From an uncultured Bacilli bacterium (GTDB lineage Bacteria; Bacillota_I; Bacilli_A; RF39; UBA660), in contig CANQHT010000013.1 in NCBI GenBank assembly GCA_947623705.1, positions 1 to 18,416 of the forward strand: DNA of 18,416 nucleotides, given 5' to 3'. The notes beneath the pieces were generated by a model, which saw only the letters and a list, made by a program, of their open reading frames with translations, was not told the DNA's origin and did no database searches. The translations under genes were made by a program, and so were the position numbers. Positions 7,911-14,608 of this stretch are shown here, piece after piece; position 1 is the stretch's first letter; each line of letters starts with the position of its first letter.

Positions 7911-8381
7911 ATGAATTTAAAGTATTTAACTGAAGAAGAATTTAAACAAGTAAAAGATATAATAAATAAAGAATATCAAGAAAATATAGTAAATAATCGA
8001 AGTAATTATGTTAATTTTCAATCATTTTCTGATACTATGGTAGGAATATATTTAGATAATACAATTATTGGTATTATTAAAACCGTTCCATTCATAGGAC
8101 AAACCTCTTTAGAAATCTATATATTTCCAGATTATAGAGGGCATAATTATGCTAGTATGGCTACTCAAATGTTTATTGAAAAGTTTGGTAATTTATTTAA
8201 TAGTAGTGAAAAATTTTTAATAAATATTAATCCTCATAATGAAAAGTCTTTAAAAGTTGCTAAAAAATTAGGATGGCGTCAAAATTATGATTATGATGAT
8301 ATTTTAATTGAAGAAGGAGCGGAATATTTTTATATTTTTGAATATCCTAATCCTTACTATGTAAAATCAATAGAAAGATAA
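7911..8381 (+). CDS. GNAT-family N-acetyltransferase
   Basis: 156 residues with the GNAT fold. Motif A is LEIYIFPDYRGHNYASMAT (slightly degenerate against R/QxxGxG/A) and motif B is NPHNEKSLKVAKKLGW, typical of acetyl-CoA-dependent acetyltransferases acting on amines (proteins, antibiotics or small molecules). The substrate cannot be told. ATG 7911 starts 1 nt after the tmk stop. The SD is poor (GAAAG 11 nt upstream), and an in-frame GTG at 7899 overlapping tmk is an alternative start. It is the last gene of the operon and may simply be along for the ride. Confidence 0.8.
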   Translation: MNLKYLTEEEFKQVKDIINKEYQENIVNNRSNYVNFQSFSDTMVGIYLDNTIIGIIKTVPFIGQTSLEIYIFPDYRGHNYASMATQMFIEKFGNLFNSSEKFLININPHNEKSLKVAKKLGWRQNYDYDDILIEEGAEYFYIFEYPNPYYVKSIER

Positions 8382-8383
8382 TA

Positions 8384-8412
8384 TGGACATTTAGTCCTTT
8401 TTTATTTATAAT
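8384..8412 (+). promoter_or_regulatory. promoter for queA
   Basis: -35 TGGACA (8384-8389, 5 of 6 matches), 17-nt spacer, -10 TATAAT (8407-8412). Predicted start near 8419, just at the SD GGTGAT (8420-8425), so the leader would be about 14 nt. Confidence 0.65.
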
Positions 8413-8432
8413 ATTTTTTGGTGATGTCCTAA

Positions 8433-9455
8433 ATGAATATAAATGATTATGATTATGAATTAGATGAAAAGTTTATTGCCCAAAGTCCTCTTCCAAATCG
8501 GAGTTCTTCAAAACTTATGCTTTTAGATAAAGAAAATGGTAATGTTTCTCATGATCACTTTTATAATATTAAAGAATATTTACATAAAGGTGATGTTTTA
8601 GTTTTAAATAATACCAAAGTTTTACCAGCGAGATTACTGGGTGAAAAAATAGATACTAAAGCCCACATTGAAATTCTTTTATTAAAAAATATTGAAGGAG
8701 ATAAGTGGGAATGTTTAGCAAAACCGGCGAAAAGATTACATATTGGAACTAAAATAAAGTTTAGCGATAAGTTAGAATGTGAAGTTAAAGAAAAATTAGA
8801 AGAGGGGATAGTAAGAGTTGAATTTCACTATCAAGGTATTTTCTTAGAAATAATTGAAGATTTAGGTTTAATGCCTTTGCCACCTTATATTCATGAATCA
8901 TTAAAAGATCAAAATCGTTATCAAACCGTATATGCCAAAACTTTAGGAAGTGCGGCAGCTCCTACTGCGGGATTACATTTTACCAAAGAACTTCTTACGG
9001 AACTAAAAAATATGGGTGTTGAAATTCATTATGTTACTTTACATGTCGGTTTAGGAACATTTAGACCAGTTGAAGTAGATAATATTAAAGATCATCATAT
9101 GCATTCGGAATACTATGAAATGACTAAAGAAGTAGCAAATGCCCTAAATAAAGCGAAAGAGGAAGGCAGAAAGATTTATGCTGTGGGAACAACTAGTACG
9201 AGAGTTTTAGAAACAGTTATGCATAAATATCATACTTTTAAAGAATGCTGTGGGAATACCGATATCTTTATTTATCCTGGTTTTGAATTTATGGCGATTG
9301 ATGGATTAATTACCAATTTTCATTTACCAAAAAGTACGCTTTTAATGCTCGTTAGTGCTCTTGCCAAACGGGAATATATTTTAAATGCCTATGAAATAGC
9401 CAAACAAAATGATTATCGTTTCTTTTCCTTTGGGGATGCGATGTTTATTAAATAA
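8433..9455 (+). CDS. queA: S-adenosylmethionine:tRNA ribosyltransferase-isomerase QueA
   Basis: Transfers and isomerises the ribosyl part of SAM onto preQ1 at tRNA position 34, forming epoxyqueuosine. 340 residues, the usual length. Family motifs: YELDEKFIAQSPLPNRSSSKL at the N terminus, LVLNNTKVLPARL, GSAAAPTAGLHFT, LHVGLGTFRPVE, AVGTTSTRVLET and the C-terminal LITNFHLPKSTLLMLVSA. It works after Tgt (10077-11204). In Bacillus queA and tgt are adjacent; here an opposite-strand gene separates them and each has its own promoter. Confidence 0.97.
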   Translation: MNINDYDYELDEKFIAQSPLPNRSSSKLMLLDKENGNVSHDHFYNIKEYLHKGDVLVLNNTKVLPARLLGEKIDTKAHIEILLLKNIEGDKWECLAKPAKRLHIGTKIKFSDKLECEVKEKLEEGIVRVEFHYQGIFLEIIEDLGLMPLPPYIHESLKDQNRYQTVYAKTLGSAAAPTAGLHFTKELLTELKNMGVEIHYVTLHVGLGTFRPVEVDNIKDHHMHSEYYEMTKEVANALNKAKEEGRKIYAVGTTSTRVLETVMHKYHTFKECCGNTDIFIYPGFEFMAIDGLITNFHLPKSTLLMLVSALAKREYILNAYEIAKQNDYRFFSFGDAMFIK

Positions 9456-9456
9456 A

Positions 9457-9489
9457 AAAGATAAAGTTTTAAATCTGAACTTTATCTTT
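9457..9489. terminator. bidirectional terminator between queA and the opposite-strand gene
   Basis: A perfect 12-bp stem AAAGATAAAGTT (9457-9468)/AACTTTATCTTT (9478-9489) with a 9-nt loop. The minus side runs into CTTTTTTATT, a good T tract; the plus side into CTTCATTTT, weaker. The stop codon of the minus-strand gene (9482-9484) lies in the stem. Confidence 0.8.
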
Positions 9490-9973
9490 CTTCATTTTGC
9501 GTTTGTTCTAATTCTTGTAATCTTCTATCTAAATTTTCTTCTATATAGACAATTACATTATCATAAATACCAAATTGTTTAATTTGTAAAGTAGCTAATT
9601 CTTTTTTATCTTTGGCAATTTGCGATAATTCTAAAAACTTAAATTTTGGATCAACTACTTTAACATAAAAGTATAATGCTTCATCATCATTTGCTAGATT
9701 AAATTTTTGCCGAGAGGCGATTAATTGATTAGCAATATTTGTCATTACTGATGGTGTATTAACAAAGTGATTTCTTAAACTTTCTCTCCAGGAGGTAGCT
9801 AGAATATCAATTTCAGCCATTCTTTCTTTAGAAATATTAGTAAATTTATTAAACTTTAAAGAACAATATAATTTATTAATAATTTCTTTACTATAATTTT
9901 TATCCCCACTGATAAATCTTTTATTTTGTTTTCGATAACTTTCGACAGTGGTGTATTTAGTTCTTGCTTTCAT
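9482..9973 (-). CDS. uncharacterised protein, 163 aa, likely all-helical and soluble
   Basis: I do not recognise this family. There is no signal peptide or membrane segment. The N-terminal about 35 residues are strongly basic (KARTKYTTVESYRKQNKRF), which could suit nucleic-acid or ribosome contact. The rest looks helical, ending in an acidic, Gln/Glu-rich tail (LDRRLQELEQTQNEER). It has one Cys and few distinctive motifs. The signals around it are unusually good: SD AAAGGGGA (9983-9990), an almost consensus promoter (10007-10035) and a strong terminator. That suggests real and substantial expression. It interrupts the conserved queA-tgt pair on the opposite strand. Confidence 0.8.
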   Translation of the reverse strand: MKARTKYTTVESYRKQNKRFISGDKNYSKEIINKLYCSLKFNKFTNISKERMAEIDILATSWRESLRNHFVNTPSVMTNIANQLIASRQKFNLANDDEALYFYVKVVDPKFKFLELSQIAKDKKELATLQIKQFGIYDNVIVYIEENLDRRLQELEQTQNEER

Positions 9974-10006
9974 AAATTATTTTCCCCTTTCACAAACTAG
10001 TTAAAT

Positions 10007-10035
10007 ATTTTAGCAAACCTTGTATATTTTGTCAA
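10007..10035 (-). promoter_or_regulatory. strong promoter for the unknown gene at 9482-9973
   Basis: On the minus strand: consensus -35 TTGACA (10035-10030), 17-nt spacer ending in TGC (extended -10), then -10 TAAAAT (10012-10007). Start expected near 10000, leader about 27 nt. It overlaps the tgt promoter on the other strand. Confidence 0.75.
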
Positions 10036-10048
10036 GTTTTGTTATAAT
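10020..10048 (+). promoter_or_regulatory. promoter for tgt
   Basis: -35 TTGTAT (10020-10025), 17-nt spacer, -10 TATAAT (10043-10048) with the extended TGT immediately upstream (10040-10042). Its -35 lies inside the spacer of the opposite-strand promoter, so polymerase should not occupy both at once. Confidence 0.7.
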
Positions 10049-10076
10049 TTACTAGTAATCAGATAGGTGGTTTTAA

Positions 10077-11204
10077 ATGAAATTAGAATATACCTTAAAA
10101 CAAAAATCTAAAAAGAACATGGCCCGTTTAGGAGAATTTACTTATAATGGTAAAAAATATGCTACGCCGATGTTTATGCCAGTGGGAACTAATGCGACAG
10201 TTAAGACATTATCTCCTGAGGAAATAAAGACAATCGGTTGTGGAATTATATTAGCCAATACTTATCATTTATGGCTTCGTCCGGGAGAAGATATTGTTGC
10301 GAAGGCTGGGGGTTTACATAAATTTATGAATTATGATGGACCAATTTTAACGGATTCTGGTGGTTATCAAGTATTTAGTCTAGCTAAACCAAAGGATATT
10401 ACTGAAGAAGGAGTCCATTTTAAAAATCATGAAAATGGCGATAAATTATTTTTAACTCCCGAAAAATCTATCGATATTCAAATGAAATTAGGTAGTGATA
10501 TCGTGATGAGTTTTGATGAATGTGTTAAGTGGCCTAGTACTTATGATTATTGTAAAGATAGTGTCGAAAGAACTCTAAATTGGGCGAGAAGAGGTAAAAA
10601 AGTATTTAATAGTAAGAGTCAAATGCTTTTTGGAATTGTTCAAGGTGGGGAATATGAAGATTTACGGCGCCATTGTGCCGAAGAACTCATTAAGATGGAC
10701 TTTGATGGCTATTCCGTTGGAGGTACCAGTGTTGGGGAAGATAAAAAAACAATGTATAAAATGGTGGGCTATGCCACTAAATATTTACCCGAAGATAAAT
10801 TAAGATATTTAATGGGAGTAGGAGATCCAATCGATTTAATTGAAAATGTTATGCGGGGTATCGATTTATTTGATTGCGTTTCTCCTACTAGACTTGCTCG
10901 TCATGGTCATGCTTATACCAAACACGGGAAAATCAATATAAAAAATAGTAAATATAAAGAAGACTTTACACCAGTGGAAGATGGTTGTGAATGCTATGCT
11001 TGTAAACATTATACCAAGGCCTATATTAGACATTTAATTACCGCCGATGAAACTTTTGGAGCTCGTCTTTTATCCATTCACAATATTACTTTTTTAACCA
11101 ATTTAATGGCCGAGATTAGAAGTCACATTGCAGATGATACTTTAGAAGAATTTCGAGATAGATTTATCTTAGATTATTATGGAGAGAATTATGAATATAA
11201 GTAG
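10077..11204 (+). CDS. tgt: tRNA-guanine transglycosylase (queuine/preQ1)
   Basis: Exchanges guanine 34 of tRNAs with GUN anticodons for preQ1, the first tRNA-level step of queuosine synthesis. 375 residues with LTDSGGYQVFSL (D93, base recognition), GIVQGGEYEDLR, YSVGGTSVGE, nucleophile D266 in FDCVSPTRLARHG, and the zinc site CECYAC...H in the C-terminal part. The SD AGGTGG precedes ATG 10077. The next gene's SD and start lie inside its last codons (14-nt overlap), so the two are coupled. Confidence 0.97.
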   Translation: MKLEYTLKQKSKKNMARLGEFTYNGKKYATPMFMPVGTNATVKTLSPEEIKTIGCGIILANTYHLWLRPGEDIVAKAGGLHKFMNYDGPILTDSGGYQVFSLAKPKDITEEGVHFKNHENGDKLFLTPEKSIDIQMKLGSDIVMSFDECVKWPSTYDYCKDSVERTLNWARRGKKVFNSKSQMLFGIVQGGEYEDLRRHCAEELIKMDFDGYSVGGTSVGEDKKTMYKMVGYATKYLPEDKLRYLMGVGDPIDLIENVMRGIDLFDCVSPTRLARHGHAYTKHGKINIKNSKYKEDFTPVEDGCECYACKHYTKAYIRHLITADETFGARLLSIHNITFLTNLMAEIRSHIADDTLEEFRDRFILDYYGENYEYK

Positions 11205-11502
11205 AATTACAGTAATAACGACAATTATAAGTATTATTTTACTTTTAACTATACCGACATTTTATAAAGTAATAAAAAATCATAATGATAATTTATATCG
11301 GGTCGTAGAAGGTAAAATCATAAGTAGGGCGGAACAATGTTTTTATGATGAAAAATGTCCAGAGAATGAAATCACTTTAAAAGAATTATATGAAAAAGAT
11401 TACTTAGAAGAAATAAGTAATCCGGTAACCAAAGAATACTATAATGAAAATTCTTATGTCTTAAGAAATAAAACCGATTTTAAATTTATTGAAGTAGAGT
11501 AG
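11191..11502 (+). CDS. small pilin-like single-pass membrane protein
   Basis: 103 residues: short N terminus, a hydrophobic helix (about 7-25, VITTIISIILLLTIPTFYKVI), then a soluble charged domain with CFYDEKCPEN and ITLKELYEKDYLEEISNPVTKEYY. The TIP.FYKVI ending of the helix and the LKELxEKxYLxEIxNP pattern recall type IV pilin/pseudopilin-like proteins of low-GC bacteria, but the GFTLxE prepilin cleavage site is missing. The two cysteines could form a disulfide. ATG 11191 is chosen because GGAGAG (11180-11185) precedes it; an ATG at 11179 lies upstream of that SD. It occupies the place of yajC in Bacillus but does not resemble YajC. Confidence 0.75.
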   Translation: MNISRITVITTIISIILLLTIPTFYKVIKNHNDNLYRVVEGKIISRAEQCFYDEKCPENEITLKELYEKDYLEEISNPVTKEYYNENSYVLRNKTDFKFIEVE

Positions 11503-11519
11503 GATTACTCGCTTTTTTT
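11497..11519 (+). terminator. terminator of the tgt operon
   Basis: Stem GAGTA (11497-11501)/TACTC (11506-11510), GGAT loop, then GC and seven T (11513-11519). It contains the plus gene's stop codon and the stop of the convergent minus-strand gene. Confidence 0.65.
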
Positions 11520-11876
11520 ATTGACGCCGATCATACCACCTAAAGTACTCGTTATAAGTAAGATTAAATAATAGATTAAAGTAGAAATATGAAAACCACT
11601 ATTAAAGAGAATTATCTTAATTAAAACCATTAAAAGAAGAAAAATCGCACCTAAAATTAAACCTTCAATTAAACCTTTCTTTTGCTTTTTAAAAGCATTA
11701 TAGAAACTAAGTATAAAGAAGAGTATGATATTAGAGACAAACATAATAATCGTTGTAATCCCACTATTTAAACCTAAAAGATTTAAAAGACTTGTAATAA
11801 ATGTCAAAATGAGTTCAACAATTAAGAAAATACTTACAAATTTACCATAATAAATTAGATTTTTTATAATAATCAC
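11505..11876 (-). CDS. TIGR04086-type (YrzE-like) four-helix membrane protein
   Basis: 123 residues (GTG start), almost wholly hydrophobic, with four likely membrane helices (about 10-35, 40-60, 68-90 and 95-117) and a basic cytoplasmic loop FKKQKKGLIEGLILGAI. The GLIEGLxLGxxF segment and the C-terminal STLGGMIGVNKK match the TIGR04086/YrzE family, whose function is unknown. In Bacillus yrzE lies between yajC and the DUF421 gene yrbG; here it lies in the same place but is inverted. The start is odd: GTG at 11876 is inside the SD GGTGAT, and the normal start position 4 nt after that motif is occupied by ATA (11867-11865), giving 120 residues. Confidence 0.8.
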   Translation of the reverse strand: MIIIKNLIYYGKFVSIFLIVELILTFITSLLNLLGLNSGITTIIMFVSNIILFFILSFYNAFKKQKKGLIEGLILGAIFLLLMVLIKIILFNSGFHISTLIYYLILLITSTLGGMIGVNKKSE

Positions 11877-11883
11877 CTACTAA

Positions 11884-11889
11884 ATTATA
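11884..11889 (-). promoter_or_regulatory. -10 box for the TIGR04086 gene
   Basis: TATAAT on the minus strand, only 7 nt from the GTG and 16 nt from the ATA candidate start. The -35 region is poor (TTCATA with an 18-nt spacer at best). The mRNA would begin at or next to the SD. Confidence 0.45.
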
Positions 11890-11919
11890 ATAAAGTGATT
11901 AAAAATATATGAATAAAAC

Positions 11920-11925
11920 CATAAT
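11920..11925 (+). promoter_or_regulatory. possible -10 box for the DUF421 gene
   Basis: CATAAT, one mismatch to consensus, with a weak -35 region. It stands 17 nt before the ATG at 11943, the same short layout as for ruvA and rarA. Confidence 0.3.
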
Positions 11926-11942
11926 AAATTTAGGTGATATAG

Positions 11943-12608
11943 ATGGAATTATTACAAGTAATATTTAGAACGACCTTCTTTTATTTTTTTGTTATGCTTT
12001 GTTTCAGAATTATGGGAAAAAGAGAAATAGGCCAATTAGGAGTTATCGACTTAATTGTCTCCATTTTAATTGCGGAATTAATTGCGATATCGATTGAAAA
12101 TATTGAAGATAGTATTATTTTAACTATTGCGCCGATTACTCTTTTAGTACTTTTAGAAATTCTTTTAGCCTATGTTTCCATAAAATCTCGGGTAGTTAGA
12201 ACTTTCTTTGATGGTAAACCTTCGCTTATTATTTGTAATGGGAAAATAAACTATCATGAGATGGTTAAACAAAGATATAGTATGGATAATCTTTTACTTA
12301 GTTTAAGGCAAAAAGAAATAAAAAATATTGATGAAGTCGAGTATGCTTTTCTAGAACCGAATGGTAAATTATCGATTTTTAAATATAATTTATTTAAAAC
12401 CCCATCCAGTTATCCAATGCCTTTAATTTTAGATGGTAGTATTCAATATAAAGCCTTAAAGTATATTCATAAAAATGAAAGTTGGTTAGAAAGTATTTTA
12501 ATGAAAAAAGATTTAGCACCCCAAGATATATTTTATTGCTTTTATAAAAAGAAAAAATTGTATATCATAACTCGGCGCGATTTGCAAGAAAAACAAATTT
12601 GTAGTTGA
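11943..12608 (+). CDS. DUF421 membrane protein (YetF/YrbG-like)
   Basis: 221 residues. The N-terminal third has three membrane helices (about 5-22, 32-50 and 56-78) with FRIMGKREIGQLGVIDLIVSILIAE, the signature of DUF421 proteins. The rest is a soluble domain with KSRVVRTFFDGKPSLIICNGKINYHEMVKQRYSMDNLL and an F/LEPNGKLSI element. The family is widespread in Firmicutes; roles in spore coat or membrane homeostasis have been proposed, and no biochemical activity is sure. SD GGTGAT (11933-11938), 4-nt spacer to ATG. The location after the yrzE-like gene matches Bacillus yrbG. Its TGA stop lies in the -35 box of the next promoter. Confidence 0.92.
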   Translation: MELLQVIFRTTFFYFFVMLCFRIMGKREIGQLGVIDLIVSILIAELIAISIENIEDSIILTIAPITLLVLLEILLAYVSIKSRVVRTFFDGKPSLIICNGKINYHEMVKQRYSMDNLLLSLRQKEIKNIDEVEYAFLEPNGKLSIFKYNLFKTPSSYPMPLILDGSIQYKALKYIHKNESWLESILMKKDLAPQDIFYCFYKKKKLYIITRRDLQEKQICS

Positions 12609-12634
12609 CAAGTAAGTGTTAAGTTATATATAAT
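12605..12634 (+). promoter_or_regulatory. near-consensus promoter for the HTH/membrane-protein pair
   Basis: Consensus -35 TTGACA (12605-12610), 18-nt spacer, consensus -10 TATAAT (12629-12634). Start near 12641. The -35 overlaps the stop codon of the DUF421 gene. Confidence 0.75.
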
Positions 12635-12666
12635 TATATTGTAAATAGTAGAAAGTAGTGGATGTC

Positions 12667-13437
12667 ATGGATAAGTTAAATGATTTATTACAAGAATTAG
12701 GGGTTTCTAAAGTAAGACTTTCAAAGTACTTAGGTGTGTCTAGACAAATGGTTTATAATTATTTAAGCTTTGATAGCTTAGATAAATGGCCCAAAGAAAA
12801 GAAAATACTTTTATTACAACTATTGGATTTAAAAGATGGTAGTAAAGAAGAAATTGCCAAAGTTAAAGTTAATACGGAATATTTAATGAATGTCGAAAAG
12901 AGATTAAATGTTGGTGTTAAAAATGGTAATGAATTTGAAAATTATTTAGATCTTAAAGGTTTAGATAAAGAAAGTAGAACATTACTTAATGATATAGTTT
13001 TCTTACTAAAAGAAAAATTAGAAGAAAATAAAGGCAATGATTTCTATGCCATTAAATATTTATATAACTTCTTACAATCAATGGATAATGTGGCAGAAAC
13101 AAAATATATTTTAGCGTATTTTGCCAAGACAAATGGTTTTATTGGACCGGAAGAGTATGCTTTTAATGAAGATAAACAATATATTTTTGAAAGTATTTTA
13201 TATGCTGCTTTAAATCTATATAACAATGGGGGAGCCAGCAAAAGTAAAGTTATGGAAAACAGAAAAAGATTTGTTATGGAATTAGAGGCTAAAAAGGAAG
13301 AAAAATTAAGTCGAACCCAACAACTTATTACAACAAGAATTCAAGCTTTAAAAGAACTTGGTTATAGTGAAATAAATGAAAAGAATGCGGCTGAAGTATT
13401 TGAAAAAATTGCCGAAATTGAATCAAGGAAAGCATAA
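12667..13437 (+). CDS. helix-turn-helix protein of unknown role
   Basis: 256 residues. The N-terminal about 45 residues form a helix-turn-helix of the Xre/phage-repressor kind (LGVSKVRLSKYLGVSRQMVYNYLS), so DNA binding is likely. The middle is helical and carries no known ligand domain that I recognise. The C-terminal about 60 residues (RKRFVMELEAKKEEKLSRTQQL and following) are rich in Lys/Glu/Leu and may form a coiled coil for oligomerisation. ATG 12667 is preferred over an in-frame GTG at 12658; neither has a strong SD (GTGG 5 nt before the ATG). A 15-nt gap leads to the membrane-protein gene, so the two probably form an operon under the strong promoter at 12605. There is no membrane segment. 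Confidence 0.8.
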   Translation: MDKLNDLLQELGVSKVRLSKYLGVSRQMVYNYLSFDSLDKWPKEKKILLLQLLDLKDGSKEEIAKVKVNTEYLMNVEKRLNVGVKNGNEFENYLDLKGLDKESRTLLNDIVFLLKEKLEENKGNDFYAIKYLYNFLQSMDNVAETKYILAYFAKTNGFIGPEEYAFNEDKQYIFESILYAALNLYNNGGASKSKVMENRKRFVMELEAKKEEKLSRTQQLITTRIQALKELGYSEINEKNAAEVFEKIAEIESRKA

Positions 13438-13452
13438 AGAAGGGTAGTTTAA

Positions 13453-14379
13453 ATGAAAAAAAGTGATACTAAAGAAAAAAATAAAAAGTATACTAAAAAT
13501 GCTAAAGTAGTAAGTAAAGACAAAGTAGTAAAAAAAGATAGTGAAAATACTAAAATTAAAACTAAAAAAAGTCTTAAAGCTAGATTATTAGAAGATAAAG
13601 TATTAACGATTCTAATTATCTTACTTATTGGTTTAACTTTATTCTTAATAATTTCGAATATTGTAAGAGGGCGTAATTTAAATACAGAATCTAAACTTGT
13701 TACGGAATTACATGATTATTTTAGTACTGATGATTTAAATAATTGTAATGGTTTGTTTACTTACTCTGATAAGACAATGAATTATGATAACATTTCATCT
13801 GATAATAGATTATGTCTTGCATATCATAAAAGTAATCTAAAAAATGTTAAAACAGAAACATTGAAGAGAGTAGATAAGAAGAGTGAAGTATGTAAAAATG
13901 ATTATGATATGACTTTTAGAATTACAGAAGATACTGATGAATGTCAAGTAAGCATTATTGATAAAGATGTTATTGATAGCACTTATAAGAAAATATTTGG
14001 TAAAGATATTGAAAATAATCAAGAATTTAGAGCGGATGATACCCATATTTGTTATTTAAAAGATGATAAATATTATTGTGGTTTATCTGAACAATTTACT
14101 TATACTTATGGTAGAGAGGCGACAATATATCGGGTATTAAATGAAGCGATAAAGAAGGGTAGTGAGATCTACTTATATGACTACTTTGTTAAAACAATAG
14201 ATAATAATTGCTATCAAAACTACACTACTCAAGCAATTAATAAAGAGTGTACTAATAACTATAAAGAAGATAAAATGGATTTTAAATTCATGGAAAAATA
14301 TGCAACAAAGTATAAGCATACCTTTAAAAAAGCTAAAGATGGTACTTATTATTGGGTTAGTACTGAATTAGTAAAATAA
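13453..14379 (+). CDS. single-pass membrane protein with eight-cysteine extracellular domain
   Basis: 308 residues, family not recognised. The first 49 residues are very Lys-rich and without clear fold (cytoplasmic by the positive-inside rule), then one membrane helix at about 50-71, then a ~235-residue outer domain. The outer domain has exactly eight cysteines (C98, C121, C147, C164, C200, C209, C253, C266) and none precede it, so up to four disulfides are possible. It is Tyr/Asn/Asp-rich, as in secreted domains. SD AAGGG lies about 9 nt before the ATG. It follows the HTH gene in the same direction and is closed by a good terminator. It could be a sensor or an adhesin-like surface protein; this is not determined. 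Confidence 0.78.
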   Translation: MKKSDTKEKNKKYTKNAKVVSKDKVVKKDSENTKIKTKKSLKARLLEDKVLTILIILLIGLTLFLIISNIVRGRNLNTESKLVTELHDYFSTDDLNNCNGLFTYSDKTMNYDNISSDNRLCLAYHKSNLKNVKTETLKRVDKKSEVCKNDYDMTFRITEDTDECQVSIIDKDVIDSTYKKIFGKDIENNQEFRADDTHICYLKDDKYYCGLSEQFTYTYGREATIYRVLNEAIKKGSEIYLYDYFVKTIDNNCYQNYTTQAINKECTNNYKEDKMDFKFMEKYATKYKHTFKKAKDGTYYWVSTELVK

Positions 14380-14381
14380 AT

Positions 14382-14404
14382 AAAAGAGTGTAACTACTCT
14401 TTTT
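14382..14404 (+). terminator. terminator of the HTH/membrane-protein operon
   Basis: An 8-bp stem AAAAGAGT (14382-14389)/ACTCTTTT (14396-14403) with loop GTAACT, followed by TCTTTT. It is A-rich upstream as well, so it could also act on the minus strand. Confidence 0.75.
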
Positions 14405-14425
14405 CTTTTGGCAAACTACTCTATT

Positions 14426-14535
14426 CTCACGTACGTATATATATCCTTATATAATATATAATAATAGGATATAATACGCGTATAATCCTTATATTAATAT
14501 TTTAATAAGGATATATATACGTACTTGCTTGTGAG
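14426..14535. repeat. large imperfect palindrome (possible cruciform), centre ACGCGT
   Basis: Perfect 20-bp arms GTACGTATATATATCCTTAT (14431-14450) and its reverse complement (14505-14524) flank a 54-nt interior that is itself an imperfect palindrome centred on ATACGCGTAT (14474-14483). Inside, AGGAT (14466-14470) and ATCCT (14485-14489) pair. Outside, CTCAC (14426-14430) matches GTGAG (14531-14535) after a 6-nt bulge TTGCTT. The element CCTTAT/ATAAGG or a close relative appears four times in alternating direction. It lies just beyond a terminator, so it is not needed for that, and no protein-coding sense is seen. Confidence 0.85.
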
Positions 14536-14587
14536 TATTTTAAAATTAGGCTTTTGAGTAAAAAATAATTTTTGAATTTATTTTTGT

Positions 14588-14596
14588 TGCTAAAAT
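14588..14596 (+). promoter_or_regulatory. extended -10 promoter element
   Basis: TGC followed by TAAAAT, an extended -10 motif. A usable -35 at 16-18 nt is not seen. It would start a transcript near 14603, either leaderless for the frame at 14609 or with a long leader for the ZIP gene at 14882. Confidence 0.35.
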
Positions 14597-14608
14597 AATT
14601 TACATAAT

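Noticed and set aside
8385..8402. Hairpin GGAC-ATTTA-GTCC plus T tract as a terminator after the GNAT gene
   Set aside because: The stem is only 4 bp and the same bases make a good -35 (TGGACA) for queA. It may slow polymerase, but I do not list it as a terminator.
10049..10076. preQ1 riboswitch before tgt or queA
   Set aside because: The predicted leaders (about 22 nt for tgt, 14 nt for queA) are too short and show no preQ1-type hairpin and tail.
13837..14046. Small frame antisense to the cysteine-rich membrane protein, and similar antisense frames in ruvA, ruvB, rarA and the HTH gene
   Set aside because: No SD or promoter, no recognisable motifs, and they lie wholly within well-supported genes on the other strand.
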